30,900 nt of DNA from positions 1 to 30,900 of the IMG/VR virus record IMGVR_UViG_3300009160_000113; one strand, written 5' to 3'. Under the pieces are notes generated by a model. The model saw nothing but the letters and a program-made list of their open reading frames with translations. It was not told the DNA's origin and did not search any database. The stretch's first letter is position 1. The number at the start of each line of letters is the position of its first letter. Both the position numbers and the translations under genes were made by a program. Positions 15,139-21,632 of the stretch are shown here, one piece after another. The DNA is from a virus.

Positions 15139-15299
15139 TGATTAACGCTTTTGAGAATTTACTATCTATCGAACTAAACGAATACGGACTATGCGTTGAT
15201 ACAGCATGGTTTTACATAGCGTTAGATTATCGCTTTTTAACTACCGCCCTGCTAGTAACTATTGCCTATAAGATTTATAAAAGAAAGAAGAATAAGTAA
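15138..15299 (+). CDS. 53-residue single-span membrane protein
   Basis: The N-terminal half (MINAFENLLSIELNEYG…) is followed by a membrane segment (about residues 23-45, ending LLVTIAYKIY) and a basic tail (KRKKNK), as for an inner-membrane peptide. Coupled to both neighbours by TAATG. Confidence 0.64.
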   Translation: MINAFENLLSIELNEYGLCVDTAWFYIALDYRFLTTALLVTIAYKIYKRKKNK

Positions 15300-15418
15300 T
15301 GAATAGACTACTTACCACACTAGTACAGTTAGCCCTTATCATCCCCGCCCTTATCATGGGGCGCATGATGTGGCGTGAGATCGTAGCGAACTTTAGAGAG
15401 TGGGCTAACTCACACTAG
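15299..15418 (+). CDS. 39-residue membrane peptide
   Basis: The first 22 residues (MNRLLTTLVQLALIIPALIM) form a membrane helix, with a short basic/aromatic tail (WREIVANFREW). Last gene of the TAATG chain. With the previous gene it may form a membrane pair. Confidence 0.62.
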   Translation: MNRLLTTLVQLALIIPALIMGRMMWREIVANFREWANSH

Positions 15419-15423
15419 CCTAA

Positions 15424-15516
15424 CGGCGTGTCGGCTTGACAATGTCAAGCTGGCCCGCAAGTACTTGCGGGAGTTATCCACAGGGTTACGTACGACTGTG
15501 GAAAACCCCAGGATTT
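15424..15516 (+). repeat. Intergenic module copy 1 with DnaA-box pair
   Basis: CGGCGTGTCG (15424-15433) is followed by a perfect 18-base palindrome CCCGCAAGTACTTGCGGG, a DnaA-box-like TTATCCACA (15474-15482), TTACG (15486-15490), the inverted box TGTGGAAAA (15497-15505) and CCAGGAT (15508-15514), 17 bases after TTACG. A complementary GCGACACGCCC lies at 15546, so the whole module is flanked by inverted repeats. Confidence 0.72.
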
Positions 15517-15517
15517 A

Positions 15518-15594
15518 TGTGAGATTAATCACAAAAAATAGTTTTGCGACACGCCCGAGAAACACCTCAAAATGTCAGACCCCCCTGCTATAAT
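15518..15594 (+). promoter_or_regulatory. Cassette promoter 3 with Crp-like site
   Basis: TGTGAGATTAATCACA (15518-15533) matches the Crp/GlxR consensus on both arms. TGTCAG (15573-15578), 10 bases and TATAAT (15589-15594) follow, with an extended TGC before the -10. Confidence 0.8.
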
Positions 15595-15625
15595 TGCGGT
15601 ATAACGAAAAGAAAGGTGGTCTAAA

Positions 15626-15805
15626 ATGACTACACTAGAAATGACCAAGTGCCTAGAGCACACCCCTAATAAGCCTGCTATCTCAGATGTAGGAGATGAG
15701 CAATTCACCTTCTGTGAGAATTGTGAGCAAAACATCTCACGCTATTATGGTGACCATGACCCTGAGCGTTTGCCTATGTGGACAGATTGGTATTTAACTA
15801 AATGA
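15626..15805 (+). CDS. Small zinc-binding protein
   Basis: This 59-residue protein has a likely metal site made of C9, H12 and a C-x2-C pair (FCENCEQN), then an acidic aromatic tail. It overlaps the next start by 4 bases (ATGA). Function unknown. Confidence 0.68.
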   Translation: MTTLEMTKCLEHTPNKPAISDVGDEQFTFCENCEQNISRYYGDHDPERLPMWTDWYLTK

Positions 15806-15993
15806 GTATCTTTACTAAGTTTGCTACTGTAAGCGATTACCCTAAAGGCTTAATGAACCTATGCCCATGCGGGCAGGTAGTGTTAGCCCCTGCCCTATAC
15901 CATGCGGGGCAACCCCATTGGGATAACCCTAATAAGTGTAAAGAATTGTGGGCTATCTCACAAAAAGAAATTACCAACACGCCCTCTAAATAA
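15802..15993 (+). CDS. Small zinc-binding protein
   Basis: This 63-residue protein has C-x-C (LCPCGQ), His residues and a later Cys (NKCKELW) that could hold zinc. The next promoter's Crp-like site lies inside its end (15947-15962). Confidence 0.67.
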   Translation: MSIFTKFATVSDYPKGLMNLCPCGQVVLAPALYHAGQPHWDNPNKCKELWAISQKEITNTPSK

Positions 15994-16022
15994 GGCAAAA
16001 TGTCAGTACCCTCTGCTATAAT
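15947..16022 (+). promoter_or_regulatory. Cassette promoter 4 with Crp-like site inside a gene
   Basis: TGTGGGCTATCTCACA (15947-15962; one arm mismatch) lies in the end of the preceding gene. TGTCAG (16001-16006), 10 bases and TATAAT (16017-16022) follow. The distance from site to start is about the same (-74.5) as at other cassettes, which supports it. Confidence 0.65.
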
Positions 16023-16053
16023 TCCATTATCAACAAAACGAAAGGCGGTCAAA

Positions 16054-16233
16054 ATGACTGTACTAATCTCATCAGAGGTTCTAGAGAATAGAGCCCTCTC
16101 TATCTCAGAGCCTCAATTCTATCGTGTGGCTACTACCTCACTAATTGCTTGCTCTATCTGTGCGGATAACTACCTAGAGGTATTCTCTAAAGATGCCGAC
16201 TTTACTAAATTTACATGTGAGGGGTGCTGGTAA
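16054..16233 (+). CDS. Small zinc-ribbon protein
   Basis: This 59-residue protein contains CSIC and CEGC, a four-cysteine zinc ribbon. The start at 16054 follows the AACGAAAGG leader; a start at 16000 would fall inside the promoter. It overlaps the next gene by one base (TAATG). Confidence 0.74.
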   Translation: MTVLISSEVLENRALSISEPQFYRVATTSLIACSICADNYLEVFSKDADFTKFTCEGCW

Positions 16234-16382
16234 TGAATAAAGATGAAAAGATTGCTAAGATTACCGAAATGGCAAAAGCACAATTTGGAGACAACTACCT
16301 TGCTTGCTTATGGGGATCATCTCGCGTTTTATTATCAGATAAAGATTTAAACATTATTATAAAAGTATTGGAGAATAAATAA
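16233..16382 (+). CDS. 49-residue protein
   Basis: A short helical frame (MNKDEKIAKITEMAKAQFG…) coupled by TAATG to the gene before it. Function unknown. Confidence 0.64.
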   Translation: MNKDEKIAKITEMAKAQFGDNYLACLWGSSRVLLSDKDLNIIIKVLENK

Positions 16383-16383
16383 A

Positions 16384-16581
16384 ATGGGAAAAACACAATT
16401 CGAAAAAGATTTAGAAATTAAAGAAAGTTTTATAGATTTACTAAATGATGTTTACCCTGATGTAAAAATTGGTTACTCTACTTTTACAGCCGCCGAAATT
16501 TTGGAATGTTGCGACCCAATCGCTTTTTCAATCGGACTAATTGAACATGAAGATTATTTAGCAGAAATGGAAAACGAATAA
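16384..16581 (+). CDS. Small acidic protein
   Basis: This 65-residue protein (MGKTQFEKDLEIKESFIDLL…) is acidic, with no recognised motif. It shares one base with the next start. Confidence 0.67.
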   Translation: MGKTQFEKDLEIKESFIDLLNDVYPDVKIGYSTFTAAEILECCDPIAFSIGLIEHEDYLAEMENE

Positions 16582-16712
16582 TGAAAGAAACAGAAATTAA
16601 AAATAAGTGTACCTGTGACGAACACGATTGTGAAATTAAAGATGACTATACGCAAAATGGTTATATGTGCGAAGATTGTTTTATGGATTGCGTAGAAATG
16701 GAAAACGAATGA
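16581..16712 (+). CDS. Cys-rich micro-protein
   Basis: This 43-residue protein has C-x-C-x4-C (CTCDEHDC) and C-x2-C-x3-C (CEDCFMDC), a compact metal-binding layout. It overlaps the next gene by 4 bases (ATGA). Confidence 0.64.
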   Translation: MKETEIKNKCTCDEHDCEIKDDYTQNGYMCEDCFMDCVEMENE

Positions 16713-16807
16713 GCGACATTTTTGGATTTGAAAAAGCAATTCAATTAGATCATCTTAGCGATGAGCAGATTTTAAAGCTTGAAGAAATTTTTAAAGATTT
16801 CGAATAA
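16709..16807 (+). CDS. 32-residue peptide
   Basis: A short acidic frame (MSDIFGFEKAIQLDHLSDEQ…) that ends the cassette, coupled by ATGA. It is credible mainly because of the overlap. Confidence 0.52.
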   Translation: MSDIFGFEKAIQLDHLSDEQILKLEEIFKDFE

Positions 16808-16811
16808 GTAA

Positions 16812-16904
16812 CGGCGTGTCGGCTTGACAAAAGCTGATCCGCCCGCAAAAGAGCGGGGTCGGGCGTGTCGTTACGGGTGTGATCAAAATTACCCAGGTTT
16901 TACG
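16812..16904 (+). repeat. Intergenic module copy 2
   Basis: CGGCGTGTCGGCTTGACA repeats the start of module 1. It is followed by a CCCGC/GCGGG hairpin, GGGCGTGTCG, TTACG (16871-16875), 17 bases and CCAGGTT (16893-16899), then another CGGCGTGTCG. No DnaA-box is present in this copy. Confidence 0.65.
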
Positions 16905-16939
16905 GCGTGTCGATTTGACAGACAAAACGGACATTTTTG

Positions 16940-17025
16940 TGTGAGGTTTATCACATGGCTTGAGCGTCTCAAAATGTGGAATTACTCGCTAGTAATGTGA
17001 AAATGTCAGTGCGATAGGCTATAAT
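16940..17025 (+). promoter_or_regulatory. Cassette promoter 5 with Crp-like site
   Basis: TGTGAGGTTTATCACA (16940-16955), then TGTCAG (17004-17009), 10 bases and TATAAT (17020-17025). Confidence 0.78.
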
Positions 17026-17057
17026 TGCTACTATCAACAAACGAAAGGTGACAACTA

Positions 17058-17267
17058 ATGTCAGCAAAACCATACACAATCGTAAGCCTCTTAGAGGGAA
17101 AATACTATCGCTCACACTCACGCCATGATGAAGGCGTTATCCAATACGCAACGCCTCGCCCTGAAATTTGGTACGGCTCAGGCTTTGAGGCTTATGCTAT
17201 CGAGGTTCGCTCAACTCGTGGAATTAAAAACTTTTGGGCAACTGTCGCGGTAAAGGTTGGTGACTAA
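17058..17267 (+). CDS. Small basic protein
   Basis: This 69-residue protein (MSAKPYTIVSLLEGKYYRSH…) has an alternating strand-like pattern and basic residues; it could bind nucleic acid, but no motif is certain. Coupled by TAATG to the next gene. Confidence 0.7.
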   Translation: MSAKPYTIVSLLEGKYYRSHSRHDEGVIQYATPRPEIWYGSGFEAYAIEVRSTRGIKNFWATVAVKVGD

Positions 17268-17434
17268 TGATTAAAGAATACTTAGATGAAAACGAATTTT
17301 ATTTTATTAAAGACCAAATAAAAATTCATTGTGACGAGCAACAATTTGTCCATGTCTGTAAAGCGCATGGCGAACAAATGGGTTGCTACTTTTGCGAATT
17401 TGACTACGATAAGAAATGCGAGTGTGAAGGATAA
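17267..17434 (+). CDS. Cys/His-rich small protein
   Basis: This 55-residue protein carries many Cys/His residues (IHCDEQQFVHVCKAHGEQMGCYFCE…KKCECEG) that could form two metal sites. Coupled by TAATG on both sides. Confidence 0.66.
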   Translation: MIKEYLDENEFYFIKDQIKIHCDEQQFVHVCKAHGEQMGCYFCEFDYDKKCECEG

Positions 17435-17577
17435 TGATTAACTCAGTATTAACAATAGATTGCTCAGAGTGTAACTCAACAGGTTTAATCTTTTTTGGTA
17501 GTGGAGAGGATTTTGATGTCGAGTCTTGCGATTGCGTAGATGATGGCTCACTATTCAGAAATGGAGAAAATAACTAA
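17434..17577 (+). CDS. Small DnaJ-type zinc-finger-like protein
   Basis: This 47-residue protein has CSECNSTG and a C-x-C (ESCDCVDDG), resembling one half of a DnaJ cysteine-rich motif (CxxCxGxG). No chaperone role should be assumed. Coupled by TAATG. Confidence 0.64.
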   Translation: MINSVLTIDCSECNSTGLIFFGSGEDFDVESCDCVDDGSLFRNGENN

Positions 17578-17783
17578 TGTATAAAATAACTATTGCTTAT
17601 GACTCAAATACTCCTCATTGGACTAAGCCTTACAATGATGAAATGGAAGCATGGAAAGATTTCTTTTCTTTTACCGATTGGGGTTTTGCTAATGAATTCT
17701 CAACTGTAAATATTTACACGCCAGCAGGCAAATGCTACACAAAAGTTTTTTACCGAGAAGGCAGAAGGGTCGTAACTAAATAA
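17577..17783 (+). CDS. Small protein of unknown function
   Basis: This 68-residue protein is aromatic-rich (HWTKPYNDEMEAWKDFFSFTDWGF), looks beta-alpha-beta, and ends in a basic tail (FYREGRRVVTK). Coupled by TAATG on both sides. Confidence 0.68.
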   Translation: MYKITIAYDSNTPHWTKPYNDEMEAWKDFFSFTDWGFANEFSTVNIYTPAGKCYTKVFYREGRRVVTK

Positions 17784-17944
17784 TGGAAATTTTTGAGTTT
17801 AATACTTTCATAGATGTAGAAGCAGAGTCGTATGATGAAGCCATAGATGTATTTCAGTTTCAGTTAAAGTATGGAATAAATAAAGATAATGTTTATGTCG
17901 CCGACATAAAACAATTAACCAATAACGAAAGCGTGGAAGTATAA
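17783..17944 (+). CDS. Small acidic protein with xEAESYDEA motif
   Basis: This 53-residue protein contains IDVEAESYDEAIDVF. A strand-helix pattern of this kind (xVEAxsxdEA) recurs in small phage proteins, including the one at 25727. Function unknown. Confidence 0.64.
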   Translation: MEIFEFNTFIDVEAESYDEAIDVFQFQLKYGINKDNVYVADIKQLTNNESVEV

Positions 17945-17946
17945 AA

Positions 17947-18138
17947 ATGATGACTCGTAAAGATTATGTTGCCGTTGCTGAAATTTTAAAGTTTGCTAGT
18001 GATAAAGCGCACCCTGCTTTATTTTCTAAAATTGTAAATGATTTCGCAGTTATGTTCGCAAAAGATAATGAGCGATTTGATGTAAACCGATTTCATGAAG
18101 CGAGTGGCTATCATGTCACAAAACTCACTTCGAGATAA
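17947..18138 (+). CDS. Small protein of unknown function
   Basis: This 63-residue protein (MMTRKDYVAVAEILKFASDK…) is helical and contains a RFDVNRFHEASGY segment. Similar short sequences of the form YxxxAxxL…FxxxNPRFdxxrFxxAcG occur in many phages, function unknown. It overlaps the next gene by 26 bases. Confidence 0.72.
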   Translation: MMTRKDYVAVAEILKFASDKAHPALFSKIVNDFAVMFAKDNERFDVNRFHEASGYHVTKLTSR

Positions 18139-18244
18139 AGTTAAACGCATACAGGAATTGCGTCGCAGTAATGCGGCGCAGCCTGTACGCAATAAGAAAA
18201 AATATTTTAGAAAAATAAAACATAAAAATAAATTTGATCAATAG
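18113..18244 (+). CDS. 43-residue very basic protein
   Basis: A Lys/Arg-rich peptide (MSQNSLRDKVKRIQELRRSN…) starting inside the preceding gene. Its charge suggests nucleic-acid binding. It is the last gene of this cassette. Confidence 0.58.
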   Translation: MSQNSLRDKVKRIQELRRSNAAQPVRNKKKYFRKIKHKNKFDQ

Positions 18245-18248
18245 CGCT

Positions 18249-18310
18249 GCCCGCCCGTAAAGCTGCGGGGTTATCCACAGGGTTACGGGACTTATCCACA
18301 ACCCCCTGGA
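18249..18310 (+). repeat. Intergenic module copy 3 with two DnaA-like boxes
   Basis: CCCGTAA … TTACGGG is an inverted repeat enclosing TTATCCACA (18271-18279); a second direct TTATCCACA lies at 18292-18300. TTACG (18283-18287) and CCTGGA (18305-18310) are 17 bases apart. Confidence 0.7.
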
Positions 18311-18313
18311 TTT

Positions 18314-18384
18314 TGTGATTAATCTCACAAAAGCTGCGACACGCCGAGAATGGATTAGGTAATGTCAGTGGCATAGGCTATAAT
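18314..18384 (+). promoter_or_regulatory. Cassette promoter 6 with Crp-like site
   Basis: TGTGATTAATCTCACA (18314-18329), GCGACACGCCG (18336), TGTCAG (18363-18368), 10 bases and TATAAT (18379-18384). Confidence 0.8.
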
Positions 18385-18413
18385 ACTCTTATACCAACAA
18401 CGAAAGGCAATAA

Positions 18414-18617
18414 ATGAAAATAGAACATAATCTAAAATTCGTTACAGAATTTATGGAAGGTCATCCAGTAACTCGTCAAATAGAAATGCTTGATGAGCAA
18501 TCACAAATTGAAATGCTAGAGGGTATGCTAAAGTCTTTAGTCGCACCACGCCTACAACCTATCCTTGATGAGATAAATGCTAATGGCTCTTACGCAATTC
18601 TAAAGGTGGCAGAGTAA
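18414..18617 (+). CDS. Small helical protein
   Basis: This 67-residue protein (MKIEHNLKFVTEFMEGHPVT…) appears all-helical. It opens a three-gene chain coupled by TAATG. Function unknown. Confidence 0.72.
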   Translation: MKIEHNLKFVTEFMEGHPVTRQIEMLDEQSQIEMLEGMLKSLVAPRLQPILDEINANGSYAILKVAE

Positions 18618-18811
18618 TGATTAGGATTTATAAAGTAAATATGGAACACTCTTATATTGTAAAGACAAGTGACATAAATGAAGTCTTATTAAACTATGAG
18701 TTTCCAGACTTTACTGCTTGTGAGTCTTTAGATGAAAATAACTTTCCAGAATATATCAGTAGCGTAGTTGGATATGAAGAAATAACCGAAGAAGAATTGG
18801 AGAATATGTAA
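18617..18811 (+). CDS. Small acidic protein
   Basis: This 64-residue protein (MIRIYKVNMEHSYIVKTSDI…) has a beta-alpha pattern and an acidic tail (YEEITEEELENM). Coupled by TAATG on both sides. Confidence 0.72.
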   Translation: MIRIYKVNMEHSYIVKTSDINEVLLNYEFPDFTACESLDENNFPEYISSVVGYEEITEEELENM

Positions 18812-19077
18812 TGGGATACAATACAGCGTTAGATTTATCTAATGAATTAGATTTAGAGGTAGCACTAGGTTATCACTTACAGGGTAATCATTACCCTCCC
18901 GTCCCTCTTTCTATGGTACAGCCTTGTATCGATGCTATCGATGCTTATTATGATGAGGATTATAATAAGATGATCGAAATGCCTGAAGGCGTATCTTATA
19001 AGGGTGACTCTTATGCGCCAGCGTGGGCTATTATCGAACAGCACCACTTAGACGCTTGGCTACCTGAAAGTGACTAA
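18811..19077 (+). CDS. Small acidic protein
   Basis: This 88-residue protein (MGYNTALDLSNELDLEVALG…) is rich in Asp, Tyr and Pro. The stop codon lies inside the Crp-like palindrome of the next promoter. No family is recognised. Confidence 0.74.
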   Translation: MGYNTALDLSNELDLEVALGYHLQGNHYPPVPLSMVQPCIDAIDAYYDEDYNKMIEMPEGVSYKGDSYAPAWAIIEQHHLDAWLPESD

Positions 19078-19144
19078 GGTCACACAATAACTTTCTCAAA
19101 TACTGAGATAGGGCTAGACTAATGTCAGACCCCAATGCTATACT
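19069..19144 (+). promoter_or_regulatory. Cassette promoter 7 with Crp-like site
   Basis: GTGAC-TAAG-GTCAC (within 19069-19084) is a symmetric Crp-like site missing the outer T. TGTCAG (19123-19128), 10 bases and TATACT (19139-19144) follow. Confidence 0.68.
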
Positions 19145-19173
19145 ACAACCCTAACAAAGAAAAGAGGCAATAA

Positions 19174-19356
19174 ATGACAATCAACGACAAGTTGTACCAA
19201 GTGGGCGATTTATTCACCACACTAAAGTCAAAGAAAACTGGTGTGATTAAGGAAATCCACCCACAGGCATCTGGCTCGGTGCGTGTGCTACTAGAAATGC
19301 CAACGAAAGAAACTCGTTGGACTTCAGTATCCGCTCAAACGCTACTAGGCGTATAA
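19174..19356 (+). CDS. Small SH3-like protein
   Basis: This 60-residue protein (MTINDKLYQVGDLFTTLKSK, then GVIKEIHP) has the pattern of small SH3-like barrels (a GD turn, then TGVIKEI) and could bind nucleic acid or protein. The fold is inference. Confidence 0.68.
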   Translation: MTINDKLYQVGDLFTTLKSKKTGVIKEIHPQASGSVRVLLEMPTKETRWTSVSAQTLLGV

Positions 19357-19381
19357 TCTAAAGGCAGGGGGGTCGCAGAAA

Positions 19382-19403
19382 TGTCAGACCCCCCTGCTAT
19401 AAT
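19382..19403 (+). promoter_or_regulatory. Cassette promoter 8
   Basis: TGTCAG (19382-19387), 10 bases and TATAAT (19398-19403), with the extended TGC. No Crp-like site is found at the usual distance. Confidence 0.72.
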
Positions 19404-19450
19404 TACAACTTCACAAACCCACTAAACCCACTAACGAAAGAAGGCAACAA

Positions 19451-19873
19451 ATGGCTAGAAGCAAAGCAATAAATGTAAAAATCGCAACAGTTAAAATCAT
19501 CACCGCACTAGAAAGCGCACTCGCTAAACTAGAAAAAGATTATGCGGCACAAGCAACTAACGAAGCAAAGTATGAAAAGTCTATGGAAGTATGGCGTAAG
19601 GCTATTGGCAAATGGGCTATGGAACGCTGGGCTAAGGCTGAGGACATCAGAACTAACTACCGCTCTTGGAATAACCAGTTAAACATTGACTTTAACTTAA
19701 CAACCAAAGAGGCAGACTTTCCTGCTGAACCTCAAAAGGACTATGAAACAATCCACTCTAGCACTTATCGTGAGTCTAAGAAGGAATTGGAAAACGCAAT
19801 TCGTATTCTAAAGATGACAGATGAGGAAACAGTTAATACATCAACCTACAATGCGGTTGCTGAGTATCTCTAA
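19451..19873 (+). CDS. Coiled-coil-rich protein
   Basis: This 140-residue, Lys/Glu/Ala-rich protein (MARSKAINVKIATVKIITAL, then ALAKLEKDYAAQATNEAKYEK) is probably mostly helical with coiled-coil segments. A similar small protein class is found in other phages. Function unknown. Confidence 0.75.
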   Translation: MARSKAINVKIATVKIITALESALAKLEKDYAAQATNEAKYEKSMEVWRKAIGKWAMERWAKAEDIRTNYRSWNNQLNIDFNLTTKEADFPAEPQKDYETIHSSTYRESKKELENAIRILKMTDEETVNTSTYNAVAEYL

Positions 19874-19909
19874 ATAAACCAACGACCTGAGTATGTCGCC
19901 AAACTGCTC

Positions 19910-19921
19910 TCCCTTCGGGGA
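19910..19921 (+). other. UUCG tetraloop hairpin
   Basis: TCCC-TTCG-GGGA forms a very stable small hairpin 23 bases before the next gene, which lacks its own promoter. It may stabilise or process the shared transcript. Confidence 0.45.
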
Positions 19922-19944
19922 CAACTACTAACAAAGGCAACAAA

Positions 19945-20199
19945 ATGAAAAATCGTTTCAGAGTAGAAATCTATGATGAGAACAAGTTAAATGATGTAAC
20001 AATTTATTCAGAGCAAGGCGTTGATAAGGAATACTTAACTGAATTAGCATTCTCTAATCGCCGTAACTTCTTTGGTGATGTTCGTGCTTATGTGTATGAT
20101 ACATTGAAGAAGACTAAGACAACTGCTCTTTACCTCCCGTCCGAAGTTATTAACTTCAATCGCAAAAACCAATTAACTAGGGATGAGTTAGGTCTGTAA
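19945..20199 (+). CDS. Small protein of unknown function
   Basis: This 84-residue protein (MKNRFRVEIYDENKLNDVTI, then YVYDTLKKTKTTALYLP) has a beta-alpha-beta look. It is probably co-transcribed with the coiled-coil gene upstream. Confidence 0.72.
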   Translation: MKNRFRVEIYDENKLNDVTIYSEQGVDKEYLTELAFSNRRNFFGDVRAYVYDTLKKTKTTALYLPSEVINFNRKNQLTRDELGL

Positions 20200-20229
20200 A
20201 GATCTAACACTGGCTGCATATCCTGCAGC

Positions 20230-20289
20230 TGGCCCGTAAAGGTAAGGGGTTATCCACAGGTTTACGGGAGCCTGTGGAAAACCCTGGAA
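20230..20289 (+). repeat. Intergenic module copy 4 with DnaA-box pair
   Basis: Overlapping inverted repeats CCCGTAAA…TTTACGGG and CCACAGG…CCTGTGG enclose TTATCCACA (20250-20258) and the inverted TGTGGAAAA (20273-20281). TTACG (20262-20266) and CCTGGAA (20283-20289) are 16 bases apart. A GCTGCA/TGCAGC hairpin precedes it. Confidence 0.72.
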
Positions 20290-20292
20290 TTT

Positions 20293-20368
20293 TGTGAGAT
20301 TAATCACATGGATCAATTCGGACATATTGTATCTAATCATAGACAATGTCAGTGGCACCTGTTATACT
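20293..20368 (+). promoter_or_regulatory. Cassette promoter 9 with Crp-like site
   Basis: TGTGAGATTAATCACA (20293-20308) is identical to the site of promoter 3. TGTCAG (20347-20352), 10 bases and TATACT (20363-20368) follow. Confidence 0.8.
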
Positions 20369-20399
20369 TATGACTAATCAAACGAAAGGTAAAAAATAT

Positions 20400-21407
20400 A
20401 TGGCTCACAATCTAGAAATGGAAAACGGCGAAGTTGCTTTCGCTCTCCGTGGCTCACCTGCTTGGCACAACCTAGCAAATCGCATCTTCACAAAAGATGA
20501 AGAAGTTACTACCGCCCTAATGCTTGAAGAAGCAAAGTTGGCAAATTGGAATGTTCGTCTATCTCCAATCACTGAGCACATTCCAGAATCTTGGAATGAT
20601 GTATCTACAGCATCTCTTGTCATTCGTGACAATCCATTCAATAATGGAACTGATGTTCTTGCCACTGTTGGCAAGCGTTACAAGCCTGTACAGAATGAAG
20701 AGTTATTCGCATTCGCTGATGCTATTCATGATGCGAACGCTGATTGCCGTTGGGAATCTGCTGGCTCATTAAAAAAGGGTAAAGTAGTTTTTGGCACTGT
20801 TGATATTCCTCGCACAATGGTTCTTGACCCACAAGGCGCCAATGATGAAACTAAACTCTATTTAATTGTATGGACATCACATGACGGGTCAGTTGCTGTT
20901 CAGGCTGCTGTTACTCCTGTTCGTGTTGTATGCCAAAACACATTGAATCTTGCTATGCGTAACGCTAAGCAATCATTCAAGATTCGCCACACGCAATCTG
21001 TTGAAGGTCGCATTCAAGTTGCTCGTGAAACTCTTGGGCTTGCTCTTGGTTACTTTGATGAATTCGAGAAAGAGGCGCAAGCACTTTATTCTCAGGCAAT
21101 TACTGATGCTGAATTCTCAAAGTTGATTCACACAATTTATCCAAAGCCTGCTGATGATGCTTCTAAGGTTGCGCTAACTAAATGGGAGAATAAAGTTGTT
21201 CTCCTTGATGACCTTTATCATAACTCACCAACTAACGCTAACATCAAGGGAACTAAATGGGGTGCGTTTAACGCTCTCACCGAACGCCTTGACTACTATC
21301 GCTCAGGTCGCGGAAATTCTGAAACGCTTATGGCTGGCGCATCAGGATTTGACCCAGTGCTAACCGCAGAAAAAAATAAAATTAAGAAATTAATTTCTGC
21401 GTTCTAA
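20400..21407 (+). CDS. DUF932 family protein
   Basis: This 335-residue protein matches the DUF932/TIGR03299 phage and plasmid family: an early AWHNL motif (residues 21-25), the YKPVQNEELFAFADAI segment, GTVDIPRTMVLDPQGAND, and AAVTPVRVVCQNTLNLAMRNA. The family is common in phages and plasmids; its biochemical role is unknown. The start at 20400 is fixed by the GAAAGG leader; a longer form from 20346 would begin inside the promoter. It is the largest gene in the early region. Confidence 0.9.
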   Translation: MAHNLEMENGEVAFALRGSPAWHNLANRIFTKDEEVTTALMLEEAKLANWNVRLSPITEHIPESWNDVSTASLVIRDNPFNNGTDVLATVGKRYKPVQNEELFAFADAIHDANADCRWESAGSLKKGKVVFGTVDIPRTMVLDPQGANDETKLYLIVWTSHDGSVAVQAAVTPVRVVCQNTLNLAMRNAKQSFKIRHTQSVEGRIQVARETLGLALGYFDEFEKEAQALYSQAITDAEFSKLIHTIYPKPADDASKVALTKWENKVVLLDDLYHNSPTNANIKGTKWGAFNALTERLDYYRSGRGNSETLMAGASGFDPVLTAEKNKIKKLISAF

Positions 21408-21454
21408 ATAAAATAAATCCTGAGCAAGATTTAAAACTGCTCACAATTTTTCTT

Positions 21455-21531
21455 GGTCCATTAGCTCAGTTGGTTAGAGCGCTACCCTGTCACGGTAGAG
21501 GTCGACGGTTCAAGTCCGTTATGGATCGCCA
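21455..21531 (+). tRNA. tRNA-Asp (anticodon GUC)
   Basis: Full cloverleaf: acceptor GGTCCAT/ATGGATC, D stem GCTC/GAGC, anticodon stem CTACC/GGTAG with loop CTGTCAC (anticodon GTC), T stem GACGG/CCGTT with loop TTCAAGT, discriminator G and an encoded CCA. It lies 47 bases after the DUF932 gene and is probably cut from that transcript. Confidence 0.93.
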
Positions 21532-21550
21532 AGCGCCCTCAATGCTAAGG

Positions 21551-21592
21551 GGGCAAAAAGTGTGTTACGAGTCACAAAGAAATTCCCTGGAA
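21551..21592 (+). repeat. Intergenic module copy 5
   Basis: GGGGCAAAAAG, TTACG (21565-21569), 16 bases and CCTGGAA (21586-21592). The Crp-like site (21561-21576) overlaps the TTACG element here, unlike other copies. Confidence 0.6.
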
Positions 21593-21625
21593 TCTATTGT
21601 AAATGTCAGTGGGCTCCTGTATAAT
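21561..21625 (+). promoter_or_regulatory. Cassette promoter 10 with Crp-like site
   Basis: TGTGTTACGAGTCACA (21561-21576), TGTCAG (21604-21609), 10 bases and TATAAT (21620-21625). An ATG begins only 7 bases after the -10, so the transcript would be leaderless. Confidence 0.72.
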
Positions 21626-21632
21626 TCTCTTC

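Noticed and set aside
13671-21531. tRNA genes as integration sites
   Set aside because: No integrase gene and no duplicated tRNA 3' end is visible nearby.
21532-21560. Hairpin after tRNA-Asp as a terminator
   Set aside because: The stem GCCCTC/GGGGGC is followed by A-rich sequence, not a T-run; it overlaps module copy 5.
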